Shown in pieces: positions 13,567-25,449 of a stretch of 64,000 nucleotides of DNA. This DNA is from Silurus meridionalis (lineage: Eukaryota > Chordata > Actinopteri > Siluriformes > Siluridae), in the NCBI RefSeq assembly GCF_014805685.1, contig NC_060911.1:5608712-5672711 (forward strand), given 5' to 3'. The translations under genes and the position numbers were made by a program. The notes under the pieces were generated by a model, which saw only the letters and a list, made by a program, of their open reading frames with translations, was not told the DNA's origin and searched no databases. Numbering within the stretch: position 1 is the first letter of the stretch; every line of letters starts with the position of its first letter.

Positions 13567-14130
13567 CATTTTATTTCATGGCGCCTTTCAAAACACCCAA
13601 GGTCACCTTACAGAAAATATACAGGTCATTGCATAAAACAGAACACACAACAGAGAAACAGCATATGCATGTAAAATTCATTTAAATCTCAATAAAACAT
13701 TTTATAAAAAGGCCTGTATAAAAAGATATGTCTTAAGACGCTTTTTAAAGGTCAACAAGCACTCGCTATTGCGACCATCAAGGGGAAGAGAGTTCCATAG
13801 TCGGGGGGCAGCATAAATAAAAGATCTGGCACCCATGGTAGTCAGTCGAATCCAAGGTGCCACAAGAGAAATTGAAGATGAAGATCTAAGTGAGCGTAAA
13901 GGAGTGTAGACATGAAGAAGTTGAGTAAGATATTGTGGTGCAAGATTATGAAGCGCCTTAAAAGTGAGTAGCAAGATTTTAAATTCTACTCTATACTTTA
14001 CTGGAATAACGCGTACTATGATCGAACCCGTGACCTCGACATCTTTAGCATCTTTTGTTTTTGCTGCACGCTGTTGTATAAATAAAGTCTGGTGCATTGC
14101 TGTATTGCAATTGTCTTGGAGAAACAAAAT
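13523..14130 (-). mobile_element. L2/CR1-like LINE 3' end with (ATT)n tail
   Basis: The minus-strand frame 14127-13702 reads the terminal part of a non-LTR reverse transcriptase protein: FKILLLTFKALHNLAPQYL, then LRSSSSISLVAP, then ARSFIYAAPRLWNSLP. The minus-strand 3' end runs into an (ATT)n tract (13523-13565), which is a usual tail of this LINE type. The 5' part is missing, so it is a dead-on-arrival copy. It is a different lineage from the fragment at 2341-3605. Confidence 0.75.
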
Positions 14131-14149
14131 TTTCTTTCCGATGTGACGT

Positions 14150-15225
14150 GGTGCAACTTCAGAGAAACCCAGAAGCTAAATATGTGAAAATATCAGTTTA
14201 ACTACCAGAATCGGTTTAATATGCAACGATGTTTTGAGCTGTTAACTTTAGCACAATCATATGACTAGTATGTGTTTTGTAGACTCCCTATAATATTTTT
14301 ATACTTTTTCACTATAGTGTTTTAATAAAAAAAAGCCCGTCTTGGAGCCTATAGACCTACTCAAAGGTCTGTTTTGGACTCTGGATTTTTGATTTGAGAT
14401 GATTGGTGCTCATGACAGCAGACGACAGTGGTAACTCTGATGAGTCGATGCGTTTAAAGGGACGTGCTTAAGTTGTTAACAGTCTTACGTTTTCAAAAGA
14501 AAACCTAACAGACGGAAATTTGGGCCCTGAAATGCTAGCGAACGTTGTGTAGAGGTTTCCGGATGTGCTGGCGAGACTGTTAACAATGGCTTCTCTGAAG
14601 CTGCCGTTTTTTAACATACAAAGTCATGTATCAAGTATAAATCTAGGGGCGGTGTCGCACCACTTGTTTTGTTCCTTATGTATCAATTTAAAGCCAGATG
14701 TTCCTGCTGAAAGAGAGACTGCCTTTCAGACACACCCCGTGACTCGGGCATGAAATGCAAATTCACCCTTCACACTAAGCTGGAGCTGCTGTAACAGGTT
14801 TATAATTATTATTTATTACAATAGTCAGCTTCAAAGTGACATCAGTATTCAGTAAAAACTATTTTTTCTGTTTTGTTTAATTCTTTGATTAATCAAATTG
14901 TTAGCCTTTTTTATTTTTATTTTTTGCAAAGTCTACTTTTTTCTTCATTATCAGCTAAAGTGCTGCTCCAGTAAAGTACACTGGAAATCTTTTCGGAGAT
15001 TGTTGATATCTGATGCGAAAATTGCCTTCAGGATTGTAACCTGATGCATTTTCCTCTTCACGCTAGCACCAGTGGTGCATAATGATGTTTTATGAAACCT
15101 CAATACATTTTTCCATTGATATTTTCACAGTTATCATGTGACAATTTTTTAAAATAGAGTTCCTAATGAACTAGAGCTCCTTCCTTTACGTGTCAACATC
15201 CAGGTCACGAGAGGAATTCTTTTTC
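14150..15225. other. Intergenic or intronic, nothing recognised
   Basis: No coding signal or recognised repeat. Confidence 0.45.
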
Positions 15226-15276
15226 GTTGCCATCGCGTTTTATATGTAAGCAGTATTCAAAATAAAAATGGCGTAA

Positions 15277-15322
15277 TGACGTCAGAGAACGCGATTAGCT
15301 TCCAGAGTGGATTGTATTGGCT
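15277..15322 (+). promoter_or_regulatory. Full CRE plus CCAAT box (candidate promoter)
   Basis: A palindromic TGACGTCA (15277-15284) is followed about 30 bp later by ATTGGCT, the reverse of AGCCAAT. About 150 bp downstream, TCGAGTGCAA|GTGAGTG could serve as a splice donor near 15471. The layout would fit an alternative upstream promoter, but no transcript evidence exists in the sequence. Confidence 0.3.
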
Positions 15323-15479
15323 GAGGTTCAGGTGGTAGCTCAATACTTACTCAGTTCCCACTCATACATGCTATATATTTTTTTTTTTTTTACTTGTTTT
15401 GGGGCAAAGTAGCTTTCGCTCTTTTCCCCATTTGTCCGTCCATTGGACTTCTAGTAGACCTCGAGTGCAAGTGAGTGTA

Positions 15480-15825
15480 GGCTAGTTCATTTCTATTAGC
15501 GTTCATTTAATGTTAAAAATAAATTGGTTTAACGTACCGTAATATTCAACACAAAAGTTATGAAAAGGCAATTTTGGAATACTTTCAGATGCAATCTTGA
15601 GCTTTTATAGAGAAGTTATTTATATATAAATGCCTTTTAATCAAAGAGAATGCATGTTTTTTGTTAGTTTTAGTACTTGATTGGTGCAATCAAAAAACAT
15701 GTCAAGTAAGTGAGTTCTGCTAATGGTTTAAAAATATTGCAATTGATTGTTACATGTGTAATTCCTTTTTATATTGTTTATTTTTTTTTAAATACCATAA
15801 GATTAGTATGCGGGTTTTTTGTTTT
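15480..15825. other. Intergenic or intronic, nothing recognised
   Basis: AT-rich; no gene. Confidence 0.4.
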
Positions 15826-15829
15826 TTTT

Positions 15830-16299
15830 TTAACATTCCATTCCACATTTGGTCCCTATTAACCCTTATGATTACCTCCACTCTTCTCGGAAGATGTTCC
15901 ACTACATTTTGGAGCGTGGTTGTGGAGATTTGTGCTCATTCAGCCACAAGGGTGTTTAGTAAAGTCAGGTACTGATGTAGGTGAGGAGACCTGGGGTACA
16001 GTCAGCATTTCAGTTCACCCCAAATGTGTTTAAAAGGGTTGAGGTCGGCGCTCTATAGCAGGCCACTCAAGATTTTCCTCCTAAATCCATGTAAATCTTC
16101 ATGGTGCCGGCTTTTGTGCACAGGGGCATCGTCATGCTGGAACAAGTTTGGGTCTCCTTTAAGTGAAGGAAAAAACTGAATCCTGTAGGGCTTTCATAAT
16201 ACATCCTATACAATTGTGTGCCTCCAACTGGTTTGGGAAAGAACCACATATGCCTGGACAAGTCAGGTGTCCCAGTACTGTACTTTTGTCTGTATAGTG
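15830..16299 (+). mobile_element. Tc1-related MITE copy
   Basis: One of the better copies of a family seen at least six times here. Its right end 'tgtctgtatagtg' matches the CACTATA-type terminus seen at 23145-23626. The left terminus is lost. On the minus strand it contains remnants of a DDE transposase core but many stops. Confidence 0.7.
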
Positions 16300-17640
16300 T
16301 ATAAATGGCAACCTATTAAAAGGAAGGCTTGCTGATGAAACCTGTGATTTGAATTGTATCCTGCATTGCTGTTATATAAAAGTCATAGGAGTTTTATATT
16401 TAATATTAATAGAAAAGAACAAGGTAATGATTGACGTGAGAAAGATATGACTGTACTGTCGCTAATGCATTTTTGCTTCTGTTTCAGTCTCATGTCTCTT
16501 GCTGAGGGAAATGTTTAAAAAAATAAAAAATAAAATGAAACCACGAAGCGAGAAGGATGGGAAAAAAAAAATACAGAAAACACAACCAAGAGAGTATTTT
16601 GGCACCTCGCTGTGTCTCCATGGTGGCCAATGTTGCACTTCTTCTATTTTTTTCTTTCATTCCAACCATCTAAGCGCTTCTTTTCTGTCGGAATATTGGA
16701 CACCGACAAGTAGGCAAACAAAGCCGTGTTTGTACAACACTCTTGCACAATATCCTCTGATGAAACTCTCCCCATCTTCTCAGATTTAAATTGTAGTCAG
16801 TCTATTTAGTATTGACTTTCAGTACACTTGAGAAACACAGCAAAATGTTTTCTTTTTAGGGGTGAATTATCTGTGTGTGTGTCTCACATGCCGCCAATTT
16901 AGCTACACTAACCGCATTCCATAGGGAGTATCCTCTCAGTATACACACACACATGCCCAAGCACACTTTGTATTTAAGTCTATAAATAATGCAGATTTTA
17001 ACCTTTATCAATCTGGCATTCACCTATCTGTCTCTCCTTCTTGTTGACGCAGGCTCAGACGCTCTTAAATACATACTACAGATTTTAAGATCACACAGAC
17101 ATCCTGCGAATCTCCTCACACATTCTACACGGCATTTACTTTCGAAATAAACAGCTCGCTATGTTCCTGTCCTAGTCATTCAAATAGACATCTTTCAGGC
17201 TCGGACAGATGCACGCAGGCGCACACACATGGCCTTGTGGCATACCTCAGCTCTCAACACTGAACCGCCTGAACTAACACATGCCTATACAAAACACCTT
17301 CAGCTTAATTTATTCTTTTCGAAGCTCTGAGGTTGTGACCGGATATCATTATTTTAGTAACTAACTGATTAATGTACAGTGTAACCTTGACCTACGTTAC
17401 GCGAGCAAAAAATTGAGGTACGAGCTCGAAACGCCACTGCTAGATGGCGAAGCCGGAAAGCGAAGATTGTGAAGAAAATTAAGATAAAAAAAGGAGAAAA
17501 AGTAAAAAAATTTAATGTTTAGGAATACGTAGTGTACAGGTGTGATAGTAAGAAAAGTGTTTTCCTTCCTTTTCCACTTCACCTCCAGAGGCGCGTTTAC
17601 AGTACAGAGTCATGAGTAATTGCTTGTTCGGTGTTTGTAC
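16300..17640. other. Intergenic or intronic, nothing recognised
   Basis: A frame at 16499-16789 follows a decent acceptor-like 'tgcttctgtttcag' but turns to low-complexity lysine-rich sequence and has no recognisable domain. I do not call it a gene. Confidence 0.4.
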
Positions 17641-17649
17641 TGTTTTGAA

Positions 17650-19760
17650 TAGAGGTCAAACGATTTTACTGATACCAATAGCTTGAATAAATCGTATTTG
17701 CCGAAAACGATTAATCAACCGATAATTATTATTTTTTGTTTATGGATACTGATTAAAAAAAACAGATAAACATAGCACTCCATGTAAAATAGTAACAGTA
17801 GTGAATAATGAAAATGTGCTAAAAGGAAATAAATATGAATATAGTAATTAATCAATAGAATATCATTAATAAATATAATATAGCGTTCTTCGTGCAGCGC
17901 GTAGTTTCACGTGGCAAACATCGCGTTGTGACGGTCGTTTGCCACTAGAGGCCGCTCTCATAACGATAGTGGGCCAGAAGCCGGAAAAACTATCGATACG
18001 GATATTTGCAGACAGCAGTTCCAGCAATCAACTAGGTTTAAATTAGGCCTGAACCTTAAAAATAAACAACTTTGTTGAAATATCTATAGGTAAGATGTCA
18101 ATTTATGTAGATGAGGATTTGACAGATCATGTGACTTATGGTAATTATGCCTATAAGAGAATTTGTTACTACAGCTGATCGGTTCCAGAACGTTCATTGC
18201 TTTTGATGCTGCATTTATCAGGCAAATGCTAAAAATAATCTATGAAGCCTGCAGACAATTCGAAGCGAGCGTGCTTGTTCGACTCGGATGAGCGAGACAG
18301 TACAGGGAGAAATTCAGCAGCAGGTGCACAGACTAACAAAACAAATTTCAGACAGCCGAGATTCGACGCAAGCAGCTTGATGACAAATATAGCTGAAACA
18401 TGCATGGATGACTGCTTTATTTTGTAGGTTAATGAAGAGTTTAATCGATCTGTTTTTTTTTTTTGTGTTGTGACGTCTGGAACATTCACTTTTGGAACTG
18501 AAAAGTTGATTTTTTTTACCTAAATGTTAGGACACGATGCTGTTTACATTAACATGTCGGTTAAGTCTGTTAAAAATGCAACATAAAAAAAAGCTACATA
18601 AATCAGTATATTTATTGCAAATTGATTTTTTTTTTTTTTTACTTTTAAACTGATTTTTATCAATCTTATTATTTTGGTATCGAATAGCGATACTGTAGAT
18701 GGTACTATGGACAAAAGTATTGGGACACCTGACTTCTCCAGCTATATGTGGTTCTCCCCCATACTGTTAGCACAAAGTTCCAGCATGACAATACTCCTTG
18801 TGAAGATATGCTTTACATGGGTTGGAAGAGAACCTTGAGTGACCTGCTCTGAACTTAACCCTATTAAACTTTTTTGGGATAATTTGAAATGTTGACTTCT
18901 CCCAGAATCTAGACTTTGCAGCATCTCCCCTGAAGAGTGGAGGTTTAACTATATGAGCAAATGGGGACTAAATGTTGACTGGGATGTTCAAAAAGCACAT
19001 ACCAAGCTTATGGTTAGATGTCCACAAAATCTTTTTTTTATGTTATTTGGTATAGTGGATTTTACAAAGATTTTACTGATTTGAATCATTTCTCAAGGAC
19101 CAAGGTGGTACAAAAAAGCAAAATAAATGTACACTTGACAACAAAAAACTAACTAGGACATACACACACATACTGTCCTACACACAGGATTACATAAGCT
19201 GCTTGTATGCTGACAACATTTGTACAGACAACATTGCACATTATAATAAGAACAATATCACAGTAACACAGATTTTGGTCAGTCTGAGGAGAAGACATAC
19301 AGGGTTACATTTTCATAGTGTGGCTTTTTTGTAGTGTACTGTGTGGAGGCCATCGGTTTTGCCGATTAATCGGCACCAACAGTTGCTGTAACTATCGGCT
19401 ATTGGCAAAAATCCATACCGATAGTTTTTCTGGCTCACGTCTGTTGCTGAAGCAGCCGAGAAGGTCCACTGTCATTAGAAGAGCGGCCTCTAGAGGCGCA
19501 TTAATTATGCCGAATGCTGTTTGTTTTTACACACGTGAGTGCGCACTGCACAAAGAGCACTAAATTATATCTATTATTTATGAATTATATTTTTTTAATT
19601 AGTATATTCATATTTATTTATTTCATTTAGCATACTTTGCATGATTCAGTTCTTTTTTTTGTTTTGTTTTTGTTATAAAGTGTGCGTGTTATTTAAAGCT
19701 GTCTGTTTATTAATCAGTTATTGGCAAGTACGCTCCAACCTAGCTATTGGATGACCTCTA
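17650..19760. mobile_element. hAT-type inverted-repeat element ('TAGAGGTC' ends) with a nested MITE
   Basis: The left end reads TAGAGGTCAAACG and the right end in reverse complement reads TAGAGGTCATCCAATAGCT. Subterminal 'actatcg'/'cgatagtt' and 'agaggccgctct'/'agagcggcctct' stretches are also inverted. This is the 'TAGAGGTCGACCGATAT' type of repeat found in fish. A Tc1-related MITE is nested at 18703-19058. No complete transposase is present. Confidence 0.55.
18703..19058 (-). mobile_element. Tc1-related MITE, nested, minus orientation
   Basis: Starts 'actatggacaaaagtattgg' and ends 'ggtatagtgg'. It is in reverse orientation to the copy at 15830. The core retains 'gaacttaaccctattaaact', a decayed DLNPIE transposase motif. 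Confidence 0.7.
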
Positions 19761-20580
19761 GTACTGTGGGTACAAGCATAAGGGTAAATAGTGGGGGATT
19801 ATGTGTGTAGAGCAGATATCATGATGTCTTTGCTTTTTATGAATGGAAAGGAGTCTCTAGGCTATTTTTAGTAGCTTTAGGGACATTTTAACTGATTGGT
19901 CCATATGTGAGCAATAATTAATCATATGAAAAATGTTTACGTGTGTGTGTGCTTGTGAGTAATTTTAACAAGACGCCAGAAGTATTTTTAAAACGCTTCT
20001 AAATAATAATATGATGGATTTATGCACAATTTCATCCTGATTTTCCATAAACAAGGCTTTCAAAAAGTAAACAAATGAACATTAGGGTCAATGGTTTAAT
20101 GCAACATTCTGTCAAATTTATAAGCAGTGACCATTAGAAATATTCTGGCATACAGACCACAGCCTCTTCTTCGACGTACAACTTATTTATAAATATCACA
20201 GCACGGCATACCCAAGTGTCCCATAACAGAAGACCTAAAAATACTTGAGAAACAACCTCTAAATATGTCCCATATTGCAACCCTAAACGACGCGCCATGA
20301 TCTACGTGAGCAGTTGACAGCAGAAAGCCCAGTGCCAAAGATCCAAGTTCAGTTCAGTTCAGTTTTCAGCAAGCAAACAGAGAAAATGGAGGAGAAGTGT
20401 GCTGAAGGTCATCTGGGTTGATAGGATGAGGGTTGGGATCCGGGGAAGAGAGCTAGAGAGAGACGTGGATAACACATCTTTCTGTAATTATTATTATTAT
20501 TATTATTTTTTGCGATGGTCCAAGATGACTGACTGGTGACACGTTACTTTTTAAAAAAATGTTTCGGGATTCTTCAGGGG
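19761..20580. other. Intergenic or intronic, nothing recognised
   Basis: Contains a short (ATT)n tract at 20487-20506. No gene. Confidence 0.45.
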
Positions 20581-20589
20581 TTTAGGTTT

Positions 20590-20830
20590 TGAAGTGGAAG
20601 ATCTTCAAGGATCTGCTGTAGAGCTCAGACCTCATCCATGTTGAACACCTTTGGGATGAATTTGAGCGCTGAATGCATCTCGGCTCTCCTAACGGCTTTT
20701 TTGTCTGAAGGATAGCTCCACAAGCACACCCCAAAATCTAGTTGAACATCTTCACAGAAAAGTGGAGGTTCTTATAAGAGCACAAGGGGACTAAATATGT
20801 AATGGAACGTTCAAGAAGCACATGAATGCG
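20590..20830 (-). mobile_element. Tc1-related MITE, 3' part
   Basis: 'aggatctgctgtagagctca' and 'ggggactaaatatgtaatgg' match the copy at 18703-19058. The rest of the element is missing. Confidence 0.6.
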
Positions 20831-21182
20831 GACAATGTAATTCCTATGTTGGTGTTTAAATTCAAACTTGCCGCCTTTCGATCCCGAAATCCAGCGTCTT
20901 AGCAATAGCGCTACCACTTACTACCTAGTAAAACATTCAACCTTGCCATCTAGCTTTCTCTGCAGCTACTTTGTATTAAGTAAGGGCATATAATTAGACA
21001 ATCTTTGGCAGCTGTTTCGCTTCAGAGACTAATTAGAGAGCTAATAATGTATAAAAAAAGAACTATGCTATATTTGATCACATGCTCTAGTATTTTTATG
21101 CAATACAGCATAATAGTGTTATTTGAATCACCAGATGACGACCCCTGTTTAAGAGCTCACCGCATGTTCATACCTGAGGGAG

Positions 21183-21345
21183 GTGGTAGCTGGTGGTTAA
21201 GGCATTGGACTTTGGATCGGAAGGTCAAGTTCAAATCCTTTCACCACCAGCTGCCACTGCTGGGCCCTTGAGCAAGGCCCCTCACTGCTCAGTTGTAAGT
21301 CGCTCTGGATAAGGGCGTCTGTCAAATGCCACAAATGTAAATGTA
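21183..21345 (+). mobile_element. tRNA-derived SINE
   Basis: Box A-like GGTAGCTGGTGGTTAAGG and box B-like AGTTCAAATCC are followed by 'ccactgctgggcccttgag', 'aaggcccctcactgctca' and the tail 'gtcgctctggataagggcgt'. Confidence 0.75.
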
Positions 21346-23140
21346 CATGCGCCTCAGTGTTTGTCTGGTTAGCGGAGGCCATTTTCTGTCCCATGTGTTC
21401 GAATGTTGTATGTAGTACGAGTAAACCAGGGACCTCGTGTCTGAGTGACAGTGACAGCGACAGCCGGCACAATTTTCTTTCCAAACGTAGCAGTCGTTTG
21501 GCTGCGTAATCAAATAAATGCCTTTTTCCAGCTTAGTCGTGTGTTATTTCATTTAATGTTATCCCATTAGCGAACACTAGCGTTGGCATAAAAATGCATA
21601 AAAAGCCCTTTTAAATCTTTTAAATAATGCTCGTATGCGGCGAGCTCCAACAAGCTGCGTGACCTTAGTTTTGATCGATTTGCTTCTAAACATTTGCTAT
21701 TGTTTGCTATGTCAGCATGGATGCTTCAACTCCTGCGGTTTGCGGGGCACGATCGGACGGGTGGTTCTACCTCAGCATCTGGCGCTCAGATCAGATAACT
21801 CCACAGGGAGACACTGTTGCTAAGCTGAAATGGGATGTGATCCCAAGTTTATTGAAACATTAATAACACATCACTGCAAATTGAACAACACATTTAGGCC
21901 AGCCCTTGAAAATAACTTGCAGTTAAAATGAAGGTGTTTTTTGATTAACAGGAAGACCCCCTCATTCTTCCCTTACTCTTTCCAAATAGGTGGTTTTCTC
22001 TCTGTTTTTCTGTCTCTCGTTACACTCCTGCAGTGCGTGACCTTCTCTTAGAAACGTTGTTCTGATAAGTTCTTGGCTGGCTAGCTCTGTTGATTTAATG
22101 CCTTCTATGTCCTCCTCCTTGGTACAGTTGCTACAGAAACTTCCAGAAATCTCCAAAAGGGTCTTGGATCGATGTAAATCACTGCCACTTGGCTACCTAA
22201 AACAATGTGTATGGCACTGATATGTCAGTGGTTCGGCTTCTGTGCTCGTGACTATGTATATTTTGTAGTATGTATTTTGTTCAGATGGGAGATAATTTTT
22301 TTTTTTTTTTTGGGTGGTGCGGGGAAGAAAGGTTCACATCGCTTACTAATACATCTATGTTTGTAACCGTCTGGTTTAAATTGCTGCTGATTTGTTTATA
22401 TTTTGCCAAAATAGAACCAATTAAAATCATTAGCAAATTTAGCAGGTAGGTACAAACAAAACATGAACTGCCAGAGTACAAAAAAAACAGCCTCACGAAC
22501 ATTTCTTGTTATTTCCAATTCCTAATAGTGGTGAGTCACGGGGTGCTGTCAGAGCTACAAAGTTTAGAAAGTGCCGCTGTTTGTACCCTAGGGTTTTTTC
22601 TTTTTCTTTTTCTCCTCAGTGTTTCTGGGGCAAAGTGGTAGGGTTCATTGACACTGTTGCCATTACACTATGCTGCATTTGTGTGAGAAGTCCATAGAGG
22701 GCATTGATTGATCAACCAAATTACACCAAAACAATACTTTAGCCAGAAGTAGAGCTAAATGGGGGAGAAATCAATTGTGCTATTCAGATCAATTACATTT
22801 TTTTGTGTTGTTTTTTTTTCAATAAAAATCAAAACAAAGCAGCTTTATAGAAATCCAGATATCGATTTGGATCCCTAATGAATAGCAAGTAAAACTCTGG
22901 CACAATGAGGAATAACTGTTTTTTTTTTTTTTTTTTTGTCATTTTATCAGTTACCTAGCTATTACAGAAGTGTGGCCTACACTTACCAACCAGCCAAGAA
23001 CAGGAGAGTGATGACAAAGAAAGCAGAGAAGATAGTTTTTCAATTTTAGAGGCCAATCTTGCACTAAGCAAATCAAATTATTGGATTTTCCTATCACAGC
23101 TTTAGACCAAATAGAATGAATGGTTTATGTAAATGTTATC
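21346..23140. other. Intergenic or intronic, nothing recognised
   Basis: Poly-T tracts near 22298-22311 and 22919-22937. No coding signal. Confidence 0.45.
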
Positions 23141-23144
23141 GGTG

Positions 23145-23626
23145 CACCATATGGATCAAAGTATTGGGACACCTTCCATTTCCAAGCCCTGTATGATTCT
23201 TCCCCAATTTGTTACCACAAGGTTAGAGACACAATGCCTTTTGGATATGGTAGCTTTCCATTTTCCCTTCATTTGAAATGGGAAACCCAAACCTTTTTCA
23301 GCATGATGATGCTCCTGTGCACTGGAAAGCTCTCTAAAGGTATAACTTACATGTAAGTGGAAGAACTTGTGTCCTGCTGTAGAGATCTTGACTTTAACCC
23401 TATTGAAACCCTTTGGATTGAATAGGGTGCACCCCAAGCCTCCTCACCCTATACCAGTACCTGACTTTATGAACTCCTTGTCTTCACCACCACTCCAAAA
23501 TCTAGAACCATCTTCTCAGAAGGTTATTATGATCACAAATGTGGAGGCTAAATGCGGAATGGGATGTTCGAAACTCACATATGAATCTCATGGCCAGGTG
23601 TTCCAAAACTTTTTTCCTTTATAGTG
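23145..23626 (-). mobile_element. Tc1-related MITE, near-complete
   Basis: The best-ended member of the family: the left end is CACCATATGGATCAAAGTAT and the right end reads 'ttcctttatagtg', the complement of a CACTATA terminus. Length is about 482 bp. The plus-strand reading shows decayed Tc1 transposase landmarks (a histidine/aspartate block, then DFNPIE) but is not open. Confidence 0.75.
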
Positions 23627-23644
23627 TAGAAGATGGAAGCTAAA

Positions 23645-23765
23645 AATGGTGGAAGCTTAGTGTTTAAGACATCTGACTCTGGATCAGACATTAGTTCAAA
23701 TCCCAGCACCACCCGAAAGCCACCCGAATGCTGGGCCTTTGAACAAAGCGCTTAACCCTCGATAT
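23645..23765 (+). mobile_element. tRNA-derived SINE, short copy
   Basis: 'agcttagtgtttaagacatc', then 'gttcaaatcccagcac', then 'gctgggcctttgaacaaagc'. It is the same family as the copy at 21183, with a lost tail. Confidence 0.6.
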
Positions 23766-24108
23766 TTATTTTATATTTATAGATATACACTGAACAAACT
23801 TAAATGATTAGTAACCGCATTTTAACACCCGGTAATTCATGTTCTGAGATGCTTTTGTGTTTACAGCGGCGGCACATATTTGTCGCCTGCCTTCTTCTCA
23901 GCTCATTCTCTTTTGACCTTTTTTCTTAATGAGGTCTGTATTCTTACAGAATTGCCATGCATTGGGTGGCATAAAGTCTGTTATTTGTGAAGAGATCAGA
24001 CATTTCTGAAATATTCACTCCAACCATTCTGCCTGGAATTCACAAACATTCCACTGGTCAGTGTCACTAAGAAAACTCTTGCCATCTATTCGGATTTTTG
24101 TCTTTACT

Positions 24109-24245
24109 AGGGCTGAAACGTAATTTAAGTAATTTGAATACAAAATTATTTGCCTTAATGCATCGTTTAGTTCATTTAACTACACACGAAGCACCGTGTT
24201 TCCCCACGCACCATTATTACTGACGCACCACCCGCTAAATTTTGG
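24109..24245 (-). mobile_element. Fragment of the 4503-5379 hAT-type element
   Basis: 'tagggctgaaacg' begins the fragment. 'gaagcaccgtgtttcccca' and 'gcaccacccgctaaa' match, in reverse, 5220-5275. Confidence 0.55.
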
Positions 24246-24249
24246 ATCG

Positions 24250-25110
24250 CTTTGGACGATTTTGAGCTGCTTAATAATATTTATATATTTGAATGTACAA
24301 AGGTCAGGGGTCTCGAAATTAGTTTTGGGTTCATGAGATAACCTGAGTTGGATGTAAATTCCAACCCTAAATGTTTGTCCTAGTCTGGTCCTGGTGACTC
24401 CAGATTGTGGAATAATAAATCATTAACCCAAACAAAGTCAAAGTCATGATGGTTTTTCAGCCAGATTATTTTATTTTTCCCACCAAGTTGCTTGTTTTGG
24501 TTGTTTTTAACATTTGACATGATCTTTATTATTATTTTTAAGTGCACTTGTTGTTTCTATGTTGCTCATTTGCATGTACAATTTTAATAGTCTATAGGTT
24601 TAACATGCCCTCTTTACATTTGCCTATTCAAAAAAAAAAAAACCCAGCAAATATTCTAGACCCAGTCCGTAGCACCAAATGTTGTTTGGTGCGTTGTGCA
24701 CTTGAGAGCGCACAAGGCTCTGTAACCAAGTGTTACTGATTTCCACATCACCATATGTGAGATTTATCATGAATGTTTTAGGTATTAATTAAATCTTCTC
24801 AAAGATCTTGCGAAACCCAGCTGTCAATCAGTTATGTGTGAACGCTGTGCTATTTCTTCCAGAAAAGGTGGTGATGAATCTCCAGACAGTATGAAGGTAT
24901 ATTTATTTTAGCCTCGTTGATTTTGTAAGGGTGCTGTATCAGTCTGTTAGTCAAACATCTCTAATATGAGGACATGCTTAATCAAGAAAGGGGAGAACTA
25001 AAGTTAGAAACTAGGGGAAAGGGGCTGACAAGAAGGCAAGGGCACGCTGAAAGGACACGAAAAGTGTGCCAGCTGAGATGTTTAGTCGCTTTTTAGCTTG
25101 AGCTCATTTA
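24250..25110. other. Intergenic or intronic, nothing certain
   Basis: A 34-bp stretch at 24863-24896 lies between an acceptor-like 'tgctatttcttccag' and a donor-like 'gtatat'. It could be a small non-coding exon, but nothing else supports it. GT repeats lie at about 25117-25139 and 25246-25264. Confidence 0.3.
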
Positions 25111-25115
25111 ACATT

Positions 25116-25146
<31 letters not shown>

Positions 25147-25449
25147 AAAAGTGTTGCTTATCCTGTTCCTGTTCCATTTGAACAGTGCCAGCTGTCACCC
25201 TGTTACGAGACACTTGATCATGCAGCCTTCACCTCACAGCCCCGAAGTGTGTGTGTGTGTGTGTGCGTGTGCATATGTGTTTAAGTAAGTTCCAGGGTGC
25301 TATGTAGGTTGTTTTTCAAACCTGTCACGTTCCCACAGCATGTTCTCACATTCACTGTTATAGTTCTGGCATTACATAAAAATATAACACTTATAAACAT
25401 AATAAAAAATAAATAAAAATAGACTTACACATTTATTCAAATTAATTTA

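Noticed and set aside
16499..16789. Alternative coding exon after a good acceptor
   Set aside because: The reading frame becomes low-complexity and has no NDRG resemblance; the acceptor alone is not enough.
24863..24896. 34-bp mini-exon
   Set aside because: Acceptor and donor look fair, but there is no conserved coding content and no way to link it to a transcript.
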